A stretch of DNA of 64,000 bases from Enoplolaimus lenunculus (GCA_030248215.1 JASANG010001073.1:124001-188000); one strand, 5' to 3'; shown: positions 1-49,516, counted from the first letter of the stretch. The notes: generated from the letters alone by a model not told the origin. Translations and numbers: made by a program.

Positions 1-246
1 AATTTTTGGATGGACGGGTTTTAAGGGATGCCCCTTCTGTGTGAAGCAAAGCTGGTCCAGCGTATCGCTAAGATTACACAACATACCTGCCCAAACGACC
101 GACTATAAACATCGTTTGCTTCTTCAATGAGTGACCGACTAAAAACTCAAATAAATTTGTCAAAAGTGTGTGGTATAAGGAACAATGAAGAGCGTTCTTG
201 AATATAGTACAAGTATGTACGCCCAATCAATGTGTCGGCAACATTA

Positions 247-375
247 CTGCAGTGACCCGAATAATAGGTGGTAATAAGAGGGGTCCCCAATTTGAATCAT
301 AACAAAAAGGAGTACGTACTCCTAATAAGAGTCCGTAAACGAATAGAGTTTTCCCTCCTATTCGGTTCATTACAG
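247..375. mobile_element. Short MITE with TA flanks (CTGTAGTGACCC family)
   Basis: The ends are CTGCAGTGACCCGAATA and TATTCGGTTCATTACAG, inverted copies of each other, flanked by TA on both sides as in Tc1/mariner-type insertions. It is 129 bp and has no coding capacity. Related copies lie at 2172-2590 and about 54240-54420, and as a half copy inside the hAT elements at 50266 and 51281. Confidence 0.65.
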
Positions 376-813
376 TAAATCTTCTTGTCCTCTTTTCAAT
401 GGAACAGATGCGGAATATGGGTTAAGAGGCAAATTATTGATGATAGTAAATGATCGTTACCTGCTCATAACAGAATATTTACGTTAGGTTTTAAATGTTG
501 AAAATTCGCCGTTCGACAGCGAAACGTACAAATTTCTCGGCTAGTTTCGGGACGAATAATTAACAAATTCTGAAGAAACGCTGTATAAAAGAGATGGAAA
601 TTGAAGTCCAAAACATGAAAAAATTGACTTTCGAAAAATATTAAATTAAAGATTAATTGGGGGGATACACAAGTAACCAGCCGCAGCTGAGCTTTCGGAT
701 TTACTGTAAGTATACCGAAAACAAAGTCTGTTTGGTATATTAACGCTCCTGAAATGTGTGCGCCATCCAATAGCCAACTATAAATGTTTGAAGTTTTGTT
801 TAACTATTGATAC

Positions 814-991
814 CAGGGCCGGCGTTAAGATAGTCGGAACCATTCCAAACAGGTCCATGGGGGCCTCCAATAAATTGTTTAACAACTCTATACCTTCGTG
901 GTCAGCGAAAAATTTTTTAGTTTGCCAAAGTGGCCCTTCCAAGGGTCGCCCCCCGCAATTGGGGGGGTTTGGGGCGCTTCTGCCGGCACTG
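814..991. mobile_element. hAT-type MITE (CAGGGCCGGCG family)
   Basis: The ends CAGGGCCGGCG and TGCCGGCACTG form short inverted repeats. The flanking octamers are ATTGATAC and ATAGATAC, a 7/8 target site duplication typical of hAT. The internal part carries GGCCTCC and a G-rich run. A diverged sister copy is at 30284-30479. Confidence 0.78.
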
Positions 992-1757
992 ATAGATACA
1001 CATACCTTGACACACCGAAAACAAGGTTCACATTTTGCAAAACAAGAATAACGAACGTCCAAATCATATTATCTACCATTAATTTTATAAGGATCACACT
1101 CTGCGGTACAAAAATTATTTAGCAAACAGCTAAAACTGTGGTTTTGCAGCGACAACAGTAAATTAACGCAAGATATTATCTTTTAAAAAACGATTGTAAG
1201 TTGATTTGCGTTAATTTACTGAATCAAAAAATAAGATTTACAATTTTTTATATTAAAGCTTACAATTAGACTAAATCTTGGTCAAGGGCCCGCATTCTCA
1301 AATGTATGTAGCACCTATTACCAGTGGATGCTAAGTATTTATAGTGTTCGAACGAGTGAGTGATAAAGTTAAAAATTTAGCTAATTTTTCGCATTTGCCT
1401 CGTCCTACTACTGTGCTAATTTTGAGATCCGCAATTGCAAGAATTTGTCAGTTTAAAAACCTATCGCTAACTGGTGATAGTCGCTTAAATAAAGAATCAG
1501 CAACTTCGATGTAAACGAAGCTTTAACCATGTTTTGTATTTTAACAGTCCGACGTGCCGAAAAATATATTAAACGTCAGATAGAGTATCTGTTATATAAA
1601 TAATTTAAATTGAATTGGACGAAGACCACCCTTTTATACCTGAAGGAAAAACAAAGCGGTGTTGGGATTATAATGCTGACTGTTGCAAACTATTTAGGCG
1701 TAAAATCAAATAAAAACGGGAATACTGTTGTTTTAAGCGTTTTCTACGCCTTGGATA

Positions 1758-1758
1758 G

Positions 1759-1801
<43 letters not shown>
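1758..1801. repeat. (TTG)n microsatellite
   Basis: About 15 perfect trinucleotide units. The Cys-run open frame across it is an artefact. Confidence 0.95.
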
Positions 1802-1804
<3 letters not shown>

Positions 1805-2171
1805 CTGTTTTGAGACGCGACTTAAAACTTAAACCAAATTAAATTTAAATCCGAGTCACCTGCACAAATGTCGAAGCGACGCACTGGATTATCGTTGAAA
1901 ATATTTACTCCTATAAAAAACTTACCAGATAAACAACTTAAAATATATATTAAGAGCGAACCTTTTTTTGGTTTAAAAGTTAGTCTAACGTCTGAAAAAT
2001 AAGTTGTTAATAGGATGCGTTAAACTGCCAATAAATATCCCTGGTGTGAACTGGGTTATTTTAATCGTATCCGTTTCCGTATCAGTTTTCATTCCTATTA
2101 AGTTGAACATTATGCTTCCCCTATTTTTATTCGTTTACACCCTGTGTTGGTATAATATAGTCTCACAAGTA

Positions 2172-2590
2172 CTGTAGTGACCCGAATAAGACCGTGTGGT
2201 AATTACTGTAGTGATCCGAATAAGAGGGGGTAATAGATGAGTCCTAGAGTCCATAAACACTACTTAGAGTCCATAAATGTCAATTATCTCTAATTGTAGT
2301 GCATAAATGACTCCAGGAAGACACAGTTGAGTTCGAAACTTTAAAGCATACTTAAGTTTTGGAAGTATATACATTCCTAAACATAACATTTCGTTATCGC
2401 TCAAGTGTTTGATACAAAACGAATAAACGTTTAATTCAACGGAAATTTGCAATATCAGATATATATTAGTACCAAATGGCAGCGGAGAACAGGTTAAAAA
2501 TAAATAACAGTTCGTAACCGAATAACAGGGGGCACCCTCTGGATAGATCAAGTCAATATCAGCACCACCCCTCTCTTAGGGTCATTACAG
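2172..2590. mobile_element. MITE of the CTGTAGTGACCC family, longer copy with a doubled end
   Basis: It begins TACTGTAGTGACCCGAATAAG and ends GGGTCATTACAG. A second copy of the left end starts at about 2202, 30 bp in, so two elements are nested or the terminus was duplicated. The internal CATTTATGGACTCTA-type sequence (reverse strand here) is shared with 50420-50580, 51420-51600 and 54240-54420. Confidence 0.55.
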
Positions 2591-3499
2591 CAGTTCATCG
2601 TGAACTAACCCTATTTCGATTGCGTAAATTCTTTCTGGACCAAATTATGTTCCGTACCGGCTTTGATTCATTACTCAAATTATATGTTTCCAATATTCAT
2701 AGTATTATACTCAAATAATAAAAGTATATTCCCAAAATAATGAACGTTAAACCATAGAAAATGACTCGCATAGTTAAAGGTGTTTTGTCCGAATAACTGA
2801 GTTGGGTTATTCAAGTCTCTCCAGTATGACTTCTTGTAAACTAAACGGGCGAATTTCTGCCTCCCGTAACATTCGCAGCAGCTCTTCACCGGTAAAATCC
2901 CAATGGTCCACGTTACTCGGTATATGTGGTGGCCTACTAGAGCTAAGCTTAATCGTGAACCTAAACCTAAAGTCAAAACCTAATCCTGAGCCTAATGCAT
3001 ATGTCTAGACGAGATCGTAATCGCAAGCCTAAAGCTTTCCAGTTTCTAAGACACCCGGTATTGTTGCCTCCCAGTGGACAGGACAAGATGATACACTAGT
3101 AAATCTCAGCTTGATATTTGTGTACCCGTTTTCAATTTCAATGTACGCAAAATCGTTGCTAAAGGCATGAAATACCGTTCTAACACAGATGCACCATGGT
3201 GCAACAATAATCTGACTCCAGTTGTGATTTCAGCTGTAGCAAAAAACGCAATATCCGTATCCGGATCCGATAAAAAATTTTGTCGGAGGTTTTACTTATT
3301 TCGGTGTGGAATTTTTTTGTTTTTTAAGGTTTTCTGGCATTTAATTAAGGGTTGCAGAATCAACATCAACGTATATATCTGTAAATCTCCGATGCACCTT
3401 CAGCTCCGCCGTATTTTATTGACGTCCGCATTCAGTACTTTTCATCACCAGTGGCGTCCTGTCAGACACAGCTAACACGTTTGGTGTTCGATGAAGCTT

Positions 3500-4020
3500 T
3501 CAGAGTTAAGAGGCACAAACATTTTTTAGTCCAAGCCTAAGCAAAAATAATGTAAAACATAAGCTTACTCCATTGCAGTCCCGCGGAAAAACGGTCCGCC
3601 CCTGATCTATACGTGATGGGCCAACAGTTTTAAACTTTAAACAGTAACGTATATAGTAGGTATCTAGCAACTGCTGGAGCCTTGAATGCACCAAGCCTAA
3701 ACAATAAATATTATAAAGCTTAGCTTACTCCATTGTCGTCCTGCGGAAAAACAGTCCGCCCTGATCTATACTTGATGGACCAACAGCTTTAAAGTAAACA
3801 TTCTGGGTTAATGACTAGTAGGTCTCTAACAACTGCTGGAGACTTGAATAGATCAAGTCTAAGAAAAACATATTCTAAAGCTTAACTTACTCCATTGCAC
3901 TCCAGCGAAAAAAACGGTCAGCCCCATATCAAATACTTGATGAGCTAACAGCTTTAAAGTTTACACATTTTGCGTTAATGACAGTAAAGTATATAGCAGG
4001 TCTCTAAGAACAGCTGGAAA
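3500..4020. repeat. Three tandem units of about 165 bp
   Basis: Each unit carries AAGCTTACTCCATTGCAGTC, CGGAAAAACGGTCCGCCC, a GATGGGCCAACAG-type segment and AACTGCTGGAGCCTTGAA, at about 3560, 3725 and 3890. The units are roughly 80 percent alike. Segments of the same unit recur beside hexamer tracts at 4290-4350 and 26490-26530, so the array probably arose from a MITE end. Confidence 0.7.
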
Positions 4021-4139
4021 CTTGGATCCTCACACAAAATATTATTTTCACATTTCAAGACTCTAAAGACTAAAAAATTTTGAGTGTCATATAAATGTAT
4101 AAGCTCCAAAAACGAACAATTCGAGTCTCACTGAAATGT

Positions 4140-4375
4140 TTTAAATAGTGGCGAATTTATAACAGGCAAATTTTAGCGGCCCTATGCCTACCCTAAGCCT
4201 AAGAATAAGCCTAAGCCTAACCGTAAGGATGAGCCTGTTCCTAGGCCTAAACCTAAACCTAAGCCTAAGCGAAAAAGTTAGCCTAAAGCTTAAACTGACT
4301 CTATTACAGCAACGCCGGAAAACGATCCGGCCCAAATTGTATACATGGGCCATTTTAGCTATCAAGAAATATTAA
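4140..4375. mobile_element. Hexamer-bearing MITE copy
   Basis: A CCTAAG-type hexamer tract (about 4185-4280) is flanked by TTTTAGCGGCCCTA on the left and CCGGCCCAAATTG...GGGCCATTTTAGCT on the right. It resembles the better-preserved element at 5632-5804. The edges are uncertain. Confidence 0.45.
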
Positions 4376-5631
4376 TATATTTTAATTACTAATTTTCTGA
4401 TTTTAATGCAGTTATGTACTTATATTTTGTAAACTGAAAAATTCCTACGGACAAAACGTCGAATCTAAAGTCAGAGACTACAGTAGGAGGTAACAAAGAG
4501 TTTTTATTATTTAAACAAACAGTGTGCTTTCAAACTTTCTTTTGTGTGTTCAGTCCAAATACAGATCAGGGTGAACATTTTGCGAATATCATATAATGTT
4601 CTAAAATTCTACCAAATATATGTCACATGACATGATGTTATGCAGGACAATCACGGTGTAAGTATATAAACGGATAATAAAAATAACGGAAACAGATAGT
4701 GATTAAAATAACGGAGACGGAAATAGGATATCGCATGTATAATAGGTTCAAAGCTGTTTTATGTTTGTGCCAATATTTGAGACCTGTTTTGTAACTTTAT
4801 TCCATTTCGAACAATTGCAGTATGTCTGGAATGAAAAGTTGCGATATAAATAAATATATATTTTGAGCGTAAAAATAACTGATATCCAGTATTTCTATAA
4901 CGGAAATAGAAACCGATTTTTACCGGAAACGGATATCCGGTTACGCGCTGAAGACAATGTATATAATTTGTGCGCACTAATAAAATGGTATAATTTTCGA
5001 TAGTGTTTAAACGATAAGGAATGTAGTATTAGCTTTTATTTTTGTGTTTCTGGTGGAAATTTTCCTTAAATATATTCCCAAGCACAAATAATATAAATTT
5101 AAAATTTTAGTATGATATACACAACATTTAGGTCTGTTTACCACAACCTTGCAGACATTTTCAAACATGTCATACAATACTGACAGACAATATTTCGAAT
5201 TGTAGTTCACACAGTGAGGACAAAACGTGTTCAAGGTTGCTCCAGTACCATAAACTCTGATTGATTACCTTAGTAAAACATGCGTAAGGATTTCGGGCAT
5301 AAGAAATGATCGATGTCTTTTGGACTCAATGTGAACTAACAAGTATAGAAATCTCACATATATACACTTCGACGTTAAAATTTTTAAGCTAGTACATCTG
5401 ACAAGAACCGCTTCAAATATTGCTAAATTTTTTGTTTTTTGCTCGTGTAAGATTTTCAAACCTTTAGAGTTTTACCTGTCAAGCACATTATAAAAGGGTG
5501 CGAACCGCGAACAGAACTTCCACTTTTCAGATATAAATTTAACATTTCGAGCAATTTATTTTAAAACAACTTATTACTCGTTTCCGCTTTTGTCCATGCA
5601 CCAGTTTCGAAATTTAGACTTATGGGCCAAT

Positions 5632-5804
5632 GTTACTTTTAGGGCCGTAACTGTAGGTTAAGCGTACTCCTAAGCCTAAGCCTGCGTTGCAAAAGCGTAT
5701 TCCTAAGCCTAAGCCTATGCCTTTGCCTAAGTAAAAAATGTAGGATAGAATGTATGATTACTCTTTTGCAGACCAACCAGAAACCGGGACGGTCCTAAAA
5801 GTAA
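5632..5804. mobile_element. MITE (TTACTTTTAGGGCCG family) carrying CCTAAG hexamers
   Basis: The ends TTACTTTTAGGGCCGT and ACGGTCCTAAAAGTAA are near-perfect inverted repeats, 173 bp apart. The interior is mostly CCTAAGCCTAAG-type repeat. Other copies: 33108-33328 (same strand), 10160-10319 (opposite strand), and partial copies near 6490-6600 and 7200-7335. Confidence 0.75.
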
Positions 5805-5805
5805 T

Positions 5806-6479
5806 GCGGGGTTCACGTTATAACTGGGGCAGCCTGGAACACGTTTTGTCCTTATGACTATAGCTGGTAACATTTTGTCTGACCGTTTATCCGCTATGAG
5901 ATTCAAAACATTTGAATTGTCTGCTATCCTGATGTGACATCTACTGTTTGTACTGCAATACCATATGATATTCCAAATATTGTCTGCGAGTATCATATGA
6001 TATGTTTGAAAATGTCTGCAAAGTTGTGGTAAACTAGCTTGATTGTACTGTAGAAAGTCGTATGATAATAAAATTTCAAATTTGAATTATTTGTACTTAG
6101 GAATATATTTTGGGGAAAACTTAGCGAGAAACAGAAACGTAGAAGCTAATTCAACTTGCGAAATCATTTAATGCTGCATTATCCGTCTTTTTACTCTTTT
6201 ATTTAGCGTGCACAAATTCCATTGTCATGTATTATGATATTTAGTAGAATTTTGGAATATCATATGATATTCGCATAAATGTCCCGCAGTATCATATGAC
6301 AAGTGGTTATTTGTTGTATACGATGATCGGTCGACATCAGTGATTTGTAAGCCAATGTCATATGACATTCACATTTGGTCTAGATAACCGCTATTCGGAT
6401 CACAGAATTTTATGTTGACGTCGAATCAACATTGGACAAAACGTGTTCCAAGCTGCCCCAGTTATAACGTGAACGCCGC
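5806..6479. mobile_element. DNA transposon remnant/MITE with ~43-bp inverted termini
   Basis: The left end, CGGGGTTCACGTTATAACTG through ACGTTTTGTCC, is repeated in reverse at the right end with only one or two mismatches over about 43 bp. The element is 674 bp and has no transposase. Its interior holds at least five copies of a palindrome around CATATG (5960, 5992, 6262, 6293, 6358). Family not identified; it lies immediately beside the MITE ending at 5804. Confidence 0.75.
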
Positions 6480-7095
6480 ATAACAGGGGTCGACTTATGT
6501 ATAACCTCATTCTTACGCTTACGTTTAGTATAAGCTCATTCTTACGCTTAGACTTTGGCTCGGGACTATGCTTATAACACTGTTACGGCCCTGTTCTATA
6601 CGTTGGCTCACGGTTGCAACTACAAATCAACAAAATACAAAAAGCTTTACTAAACAGCAAAGTACGAAACAGACCACCAAAAATATAGAGGAAGATTCTA
6701 TGCCCGTATAGTTGAATTGCAGATTATTGCTATGAACAGATGGTATATATTTACAGTTGGTTGCAGCATGTACAAATTGAATGCACTTCTACAGACGTTT
6801 TCTGGAAGGCCTTAAAGAATACTTGACCCTACGATGTAGATAGTAACTTCATTTATCGTAGCATAAAAATTAGCAAAACAGCGATATCTTTAAACCAATT
6901 AATTAAAATTCACCTGTAGTACAAATAAGAGATTGTATAAGTATTTCAGAGGGTGTCAACAGTAAAATTATGCTAATACTGTTGTCCAAGTCGTACAAAA
7001 GGATTTCTTTAATAGTAACCAGCTAAATAGCAATAGTTTGCCTATTTTTGCAAACAATACAGCATATACCACGTAGTTTCAATGATAAGCGATTT

Positions 7096-43744
<36,649 letters not shown>

Positions 43745-43810
43745 CTGAAATAACAATTGAAATAATTTTCCAATAAACCACCGAGGGCACAGATAACACA
43801 TGTATCGCTA

Positions 43811-43957
43811 GGTCCGTAACCAACTCACCTTGCTTAGGGGCCAAAAAAATTTTCAGGAGGGGCGTACATGGATTTTCGTTGACTAACAAGCAATGTAGAA
43901 AAAATTTTCCAGGGAAAGCTGCTCCCACCTGGCCCCTTCCCCATTGGCTACAGGCCG
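43811..43957. mobile_element. GTAGCC-ended MITE copy
   Basis: Begins GGTCCGTAACCAACTCACC, includes TTCGTTGACTAACAAGCAAT and ends CATTGGCTACAGGCC. Lies 67 bp upstream of the first reticulon exon found. Confidence 0.68.
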
Positions 43958-44498
43958 GAAAAGGAATAACATCACGTTTCGCAACGAACAAATAATTTTT
44001 TAATTATCTTACTTACCCTGAATGCAACATATTTTTGCAATTATAGGTTCTCGAAATAACCAGAGCAACCTTAACTTAAAATCTAAAACCAATGAAAGTC
44101 AACAATTACGCATATACTAATTTAACCATTAGGGTTCGGTTCGACGAGATGTAAAAAATATCTGAAACCGAAACTAAATAAATTTCTACCGGAACCGAAT
44201 TTAAACTGTAGAGTACATCGAAACTGAAACCAGTCTCCCAACCGATTAGACCGTTTGTTTATAGGACAAGTGTTTTCCCAATACATTATGCAACCTCCAC
44301 AATAAAAACTGTGGCTGGTGGAAAATTTTGATTTCAATACCGTACCTAAATTTCATGTATTATGTTAATTCCGAAAATCCATGTTTAGCACTAGTACTTA
44401 TTCAAAAATTAAAAACTCGTATAATGGAGGGCATGTCATATAAGTTTTAAAAAAATCAAATTTAACGGGTTTACTAATTTTCAACAACGTTCAGTTCT

Positions 44499-44632
44499 AA
44501 GGGCGGCGCTATTCTTGTTCGGCGCCGTCCGTAACCATCCGTCACCATACGGTATCGTATGTGAGTAATTCACGTACGATACCGCACGGTAACGTACGGT
44601 GACGGACGGCGTCGGACGGCTTGTCATAAATG
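44499..44632. mobile_element. CpG-rich palindromic MITE copy
   Basis: Contains GTTCGGCGCCGTCCGTAACC and an inverted counterpart GGTGACGGACGGCG around a central CACGTACGATACC palindrome. Confidence 0.68.
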
Positions 44633-44930
44633 ACGTATTACCTGCGAAAACTCAATACATAAAACGCCAAAATATTCGTTGTAAATGTAAAGAAATGGTT
44701 TACCGTAGACATCCGGTAGCTAGCTGATAGTTTTGCATTGGATTTTGAAACTGAAATTCACCGAATATTAAACCGGAACCTGATATGACACATTTTAAAA
44801 ATTGTATGAAATTTCTACAATTTCCGCCTTGAAAATGCAAAGCACAGAGTGTATGCAGCACGAACCTTGCTTGCATCATCAGCTGTTCGTTTTGGATCCA
44901 TCCAAATTAGCACAGCTTGTTGAAAAATTT

Positions 44931-44980
44931 ACACAATACAAGTACTTCAAATATACACAATACAAGTACTTCAAATATAC
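44931..44980 (+). repeat. Direct duplication of 24 bp
   Basis: Two adjacent copies beginning ACACAATACAAGTACTTCAA. Confidence 0.9.
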
Positions 44981-46459
44981 ACAGTGTTGTAATCTATTTT
45001 GTAAAGTTTTATAAAATTCTAAATCAAAATATCCACCTATATTATTAAAGTTGGAACGCACCAAATACGTGTTTTCGATACCGCTAAAGCATAGAAAGAA
45101 TAGGTTTGTTTTTCAATGCGTATAAGTAAATGTTTTGAAACTAAACGTTAATTCACAAATGGAACATATCTCCTATTACAATTATGCATGCGTACAGATA
45201 TTTGGTTGCTTATCTTGAAACCACATTGACTAATTCTTTTAAGCGAAATGTATGTACACTTTCTACGATAATTTGTAAACGCCACATCAAGTGTAACACT
45301 ATATATTTAATTATATGCAAGTCAGCCGGCTGTGCGCAATGCGCAAAAGTTAGCGAATGCAAGTCAATCTGCACGCAAACTTTCTTTTCACAGAACAATA
45401 TTTCTGTTCTAAAATATTGTAAACAAAAAACATAGTAATCCTGGAAAGTTGCACATAATACGTATGTGGGGCATTCCAGCTTGAATTGTATATATTTCAA
45501 GTTACAATTCACTAAAAGCCATTCATTCGAAAAATCATTCGGAAGCAGGGGCGCAGCAACTAACGCAAAAACAGAAGCTACTTGTCAACTATTTATTTCA
45601 GTTCTTTTCATTTGCTAAACTAATCGTGCAGTAAAACTAACTTGTAAATCTAACTACTTTAATTTGACACTAAACTGACAGGATAAAATTTAGAGTTTCA
45701 AAACCATATGAAGCAAAAACCAAATGAAGCATTCTCGCCTTAACCGTGACCAGAAACGTTGCCAGCTGAACATGCTAGAGGGATGCTATAGAAATTTTTT
45801 CACAAGCCGTATGCCGCAATTTTACGGTAGATACAATAGAATTGGAAACTTATCTTCTCAGACCCCAAAATTTTTACACAGGGCCTGAACCTCCCTGTCC
45901 TCTTGCTAGGGTCTCGATCTCGAAACAAACGGAACTCAAATTACTGTCACAGCATTTCATGTTCGCCAACAAGCCGTATAAGCAGAAAGCGAAAAACTTT
46001 TCAAAAGCCTCCATATATTATTGAAAATTCTAATCTTAGAAACATTTAAACCGCATTCAGAATTAATTTAGAAGGCACTGGTACCCGTGTGAACATTACT
46101 TGATTTACTTCCCCGCAACTCATAAATATAATGCTAGTCACGCTACACCAATTTTAGCAGTAATAAAAAGCACAAAACGAAAGTGAACACGTTGACATTA
46201 AACAATGTGACAGTTTCATAAAAATGTCATACCGAAGGAAATCAACAATCAACCAATGAAACTGCGTCTAGGTTTCTTAACCGCCTATCCCTGTTGGGGA
46301 AAATGGGCTAACTAGGGGGGAGTAGCTGCACCCTCTTACCTGAAATACGTACATTTTCTCACAGCTCAAACTTCAATAAATAAATGTGTATTAAACAAGC
46401 CTGCAAGTCAGCTATAAACGTCTCTGTGTAGTAAAGAAACGCTTACCTGAGCATGTTTT

Positions 46460-46745
46460 GCCTCATCTCGATATAATTAAATCTGGAACGCCACACATAC
46501 GTATTTTGGTCAACGGTACATCTGAATTTTATAAACGTACGCAAATTAAATGTGTGAAAAAATTTCAAAACTGTATAGATTTTGTTTATGAGTTTACTTT
46601 TTAAGATAACTGTTGCGTTCCGGCATTTTTGCACGAAATATGTTCGCGTCAGTTGCCAATATTGCAACCACATTAAGTAGTAAAACTTAATGGTACAACT
46701 TGAAGCTGCAAAAACAGCAAGCATGAAAACAATTTTGCAATAAAA
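46460..46745. repeat. Copy of the dispersed repeat shared with 26630-27100
   Basis: GGAACGCCACACATACGTAT near 46480 and TTGCCAATATTGCAACCAC near 46650 match the 26850 and 27030 blocks in order. A donor-like CAG/GTAAGC at 46443 abuts it on the minus strand but gives no supported exon. Confidence 0.5.
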
Positions 46746-47016
46746 ATCGCACAAATTATACTGAATTGGAGGACATCAGCAATTATACGCAACTTAAACA
46801 TCAATAGTTTTATAAAAGTAGAGCTTATACTGAATATTAATGGCAGTCAACAAATGTGCGAAAAAATGATTCGTAGCAAAACTGCTGCTAAACTGTGTAT
46901 TCAATCAAGAGTCAATTATACAATAATTATTTAATTTATTGCAAACATATCAAATGAAGCATCTATACCTACACGATCCTTATTAAATGTTTATTCTTTG
47001 ACAGTGGAAGACAGTC

Positions 47017-47196
47017 AGGGTGGAGCTATACTTTTGATGACGTCCGGCGCCGTCCGTAACCGTGCGTCACTTGGCGGTATCGTCCGCGAAATACTCGCGT
47101 ACGATAACGTATAGTGACGGATGGTGACGTACAGCAGGGCGTCGAACAATAACGAACGACGACACACGGCGCGTACGAAAAGTGCAGCGCCACCCT
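47017..47196. mobile_element. CpG-rich palindromic MITE, complete copy
   Basis: The ends AGGGTGGAGCTATACTTTTG and AAAAGTGCAGCGCCACCCT are inverted. 180 bp, with GACGTCCGGCGCCGTCCG inside. The best indicator of the true termini of this family. Confidence 0.78.
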
Positions 47197-48564
47197 AAGA
47201 CTAGCGATCCAGTCAACTGGAGAGTCCGGTCAACCTGAGTGTAGACTGGCTTTCGGAGTGATAGGATTGACTTTTGCCGGAGCCGGAGGTGGTGGAACAG
47301 TGAACCCGCAGGCGAAGCAAATTAGGTAGCTAGAACAATGTTTAATCTGTTAATTTTACCAAATAACTGTTAAATGCTAGAATGGTGTCTAAAATTTTGG
47401 TTTTTGGGCATATTTCTCACGAAACCCGGACAATGCATCCCTGATCATAATTAAGCTAAAGCCAAACACATCGAACGACACAATTTTTGTAGAACGATAG
47501 AAAATTTCACTACTAAAATGGCCGAAACCTTCGGCAGAAATCCTACCAGAACCGGATTCGGGACGGAAAACAATTTTGCGCCGAAACCGGACGCTGACCT
47601 CTGGCTGTACCCTGCTAAACCTCCATGGACAATAATCACACAGAGGGATAACCCGTTAGCCCTCCCTTGGCTACGCACTTGCAGTCAACCGTTCTATCCG
47701 CCCTTGCACCTTCATAAATCAAACAAATGCAAGGCAAATCCTAAATCTACAAAGCATTATACTCTGGCGAGACTATGATAAGCTACAATGGAATTAAAAA
47801 CTGATTTTCAACCAAAAATGTGTGGCAACCCTATTGAATTTAAAATCACAAACTCCGTTGATAACAACCTAAAAAACCCAAACAAAACTTTCAAAACAAT
47901 GCCAAAAATAACAACTGGTTAAAATACGTTGTTGTTTGTTTACGAAAGCATTTCACGTTTTCACGGGTTATGCCAGACATATATACCGTATTTTTGGTTT
48001 ATTTTTCAAATCTTTTTAACATTGAATAACAACAATTCAGCTTTTAACGTTAACGGGTACGTATATCTATGCAAGTTTGGCATTTTAAATGGTGACATTT
48101 GTGTGGGTATTACAAATTAATTAATAGCAGCTGCAAGTTCTTCGAACCAGTTTTCAAAAACAACTTGCAACTGCAAGTTTAAGTCGCAAGAAAAGCATTC
48201 GTGCATGAGCAAGGGTTTAGCATCAAATACAGTGAATTATTTGAAGCTGCAAAAACTTCAAACCTCTTTTGCGGCCGAACTTGCGGCGTGCATGTTTTTA
48301 CTGCAAAACGTGCACGTATAAACGGGACCTTGTGGTTAAATAATTGTTTTGGCACTTGGCTAAATGTCTGAAAAGGAGCCAAATCAGCTATTCGACCATA
48401 ACATTTTAACCGGAGGTCTGTGTAATACTTAATACCACTTGCGATCATAAAAATGAAATTTTCAAAAATATTGTTGGTGTGAAACGATCAGGGGAAATTT
48501 AAATATGTAACAAATCTTAGAAATCAGATCAATTTTGGGCAACCGCCGACCGGTGAGTGGGCAC

Positions 48565-49014
48565 TAGAGGATGCAACAGGAATTACAATTTATCGGAGCC
48601 AGAATTTGAAAAAATAACCAGAATGGAACGCGAAAAATACATGCCACCGAAAAATTCAATTTTAGTTACTTTTTTTGCTGTATTATTTGTGATATAACCT
48701 TATTTCAAGATAGGCATTCATTTTATCTGCTATATTTTAGATTTTCCTTATCCACAGAAGCACAATCTATAAACAATGGTTATTTTGGATAATTGTCAAG
48801 GTTTATATACCATACTAATTAGTAATTAAATCTTATTTAATTTTTATCGTCAGTAAATGAACAAGTGGTTTTAAGAAGCCTTCTTAAAGATTAGCAAATT
48901 TAAAAAACAACCAAAAATTAAATACTATCGGAATTTTTAATTTCAGAAGAAATTCACCGGAACCGGAAGGTGAAAAAATGCCAGCACCAGAACCGGAATT
49001 CCGGTTGCACCCTG
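48565..49014. mobile_element. hAT-type MITE (CAGGGTGCAACCGG family)
   Basis: Left end diverged (TAGAGGATGCAACAGGAATT), right end AATTCCGGTTGCACCCTG intact. Flanking octamers GTGGGCAC and GTGGGCGC (7/8). 450 bp, colinear with 38584-38981. Confidence 0.85.
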
Positions 49015-49101
49015 GTGGGCGCATAACGGAAGTCCTTGCCATAAAAGTATAAATCGAAGCAGTTTTTACGAAGGTTGGATCTGCTCCGCAGTAAGAGAAA
49101 C

Positions 49102-49275
49102 CCACGACAATTTGCCGCCCAACAACTTGTCGACCGCAGTGTCATAAGCCTAAACCTTAAACTTAAGCATAATCCTAAGCGTAATCGTAAACATAATGAT
49201 GGGACAAATTGTCGAGTGGACATTTCCAATTAGAAGTCGTCGCTCGACGAGTTGTCGGGCGATGAAATGTCGTGG
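49102..49275. mobile_element. MITE with CCACGACAATTT / AAATGTCGTGG ends
   Basis: Inverted ends of about 32 bp (CCACGACAATTTGCCGCCCA and TCGGGCGATGAAATGTCGTGG, trimmed) surround a short CCTAAG-like stretch. 174 bp; the unexpanded relative of 37411-37830. Confidence 0.78.
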
Positions 49276-49516
49276 TACCAAGAAAAGGGTCTTTTCGGTT
49301 GTCCCCAGGCGGCGTTTGTTCAAAAATGGTTGAACTGTGCGCATTTTCATGCAGTATACCTACTCCAATTCTGGGCTGTAAGGAGTTTCAACATTTTCTA
49401 GAGAAGAGAGTTCTTAGTTAATAATGTGGGCAACGGAAATTATGCATCTTCGCGTTTTTTGGCAGAGAATGCAATTGTTACAGAACGACGAATAACTTTT
49501 ATTCAAGTGTAATGCA

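Larger units (their letters stand above)
1..7095. other. 3' flank of the reticulon gene; no gene recognised
   Basis: No coding exon could be supported here. It contains a TA-flanked MITE (247-375), an hAT-type MITE (814-991), a (TTG)n tract (1758-1801), a second TA-flanked element (2172-2590), a tandem repeat (about 3500-4020), and hexamer-bearing MITEs (4140-4375, 5632-5804, about 6490-6600) next to a long-TIR element (5806-6479). The stretches 376-813, 992-1757, 1802-2171, 2600-3490, 4380-5630 and 6600-7095 are AT-rich and show nothing I can name. Confidence 0.6.

Noticed and set aside
44010-44085. Minus-strand donor TTCAGG/GTAAGT as a reticulon first exon
   Set aside because: The in-phase frame has a TAA eight codons before the donor and no ATG; it could at best be a 5' UTR exon.
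46443-46520. Minus-strand donor CAG/GTAAGC with EMRQNMLR or DEAKHAQ upstream, as a reticulon 5' exon
   Set aside because: The only frame compatible with the next exon has a stop just upstream and no convincing acceptor; much of the sequence belongs to a dispersed repeat.
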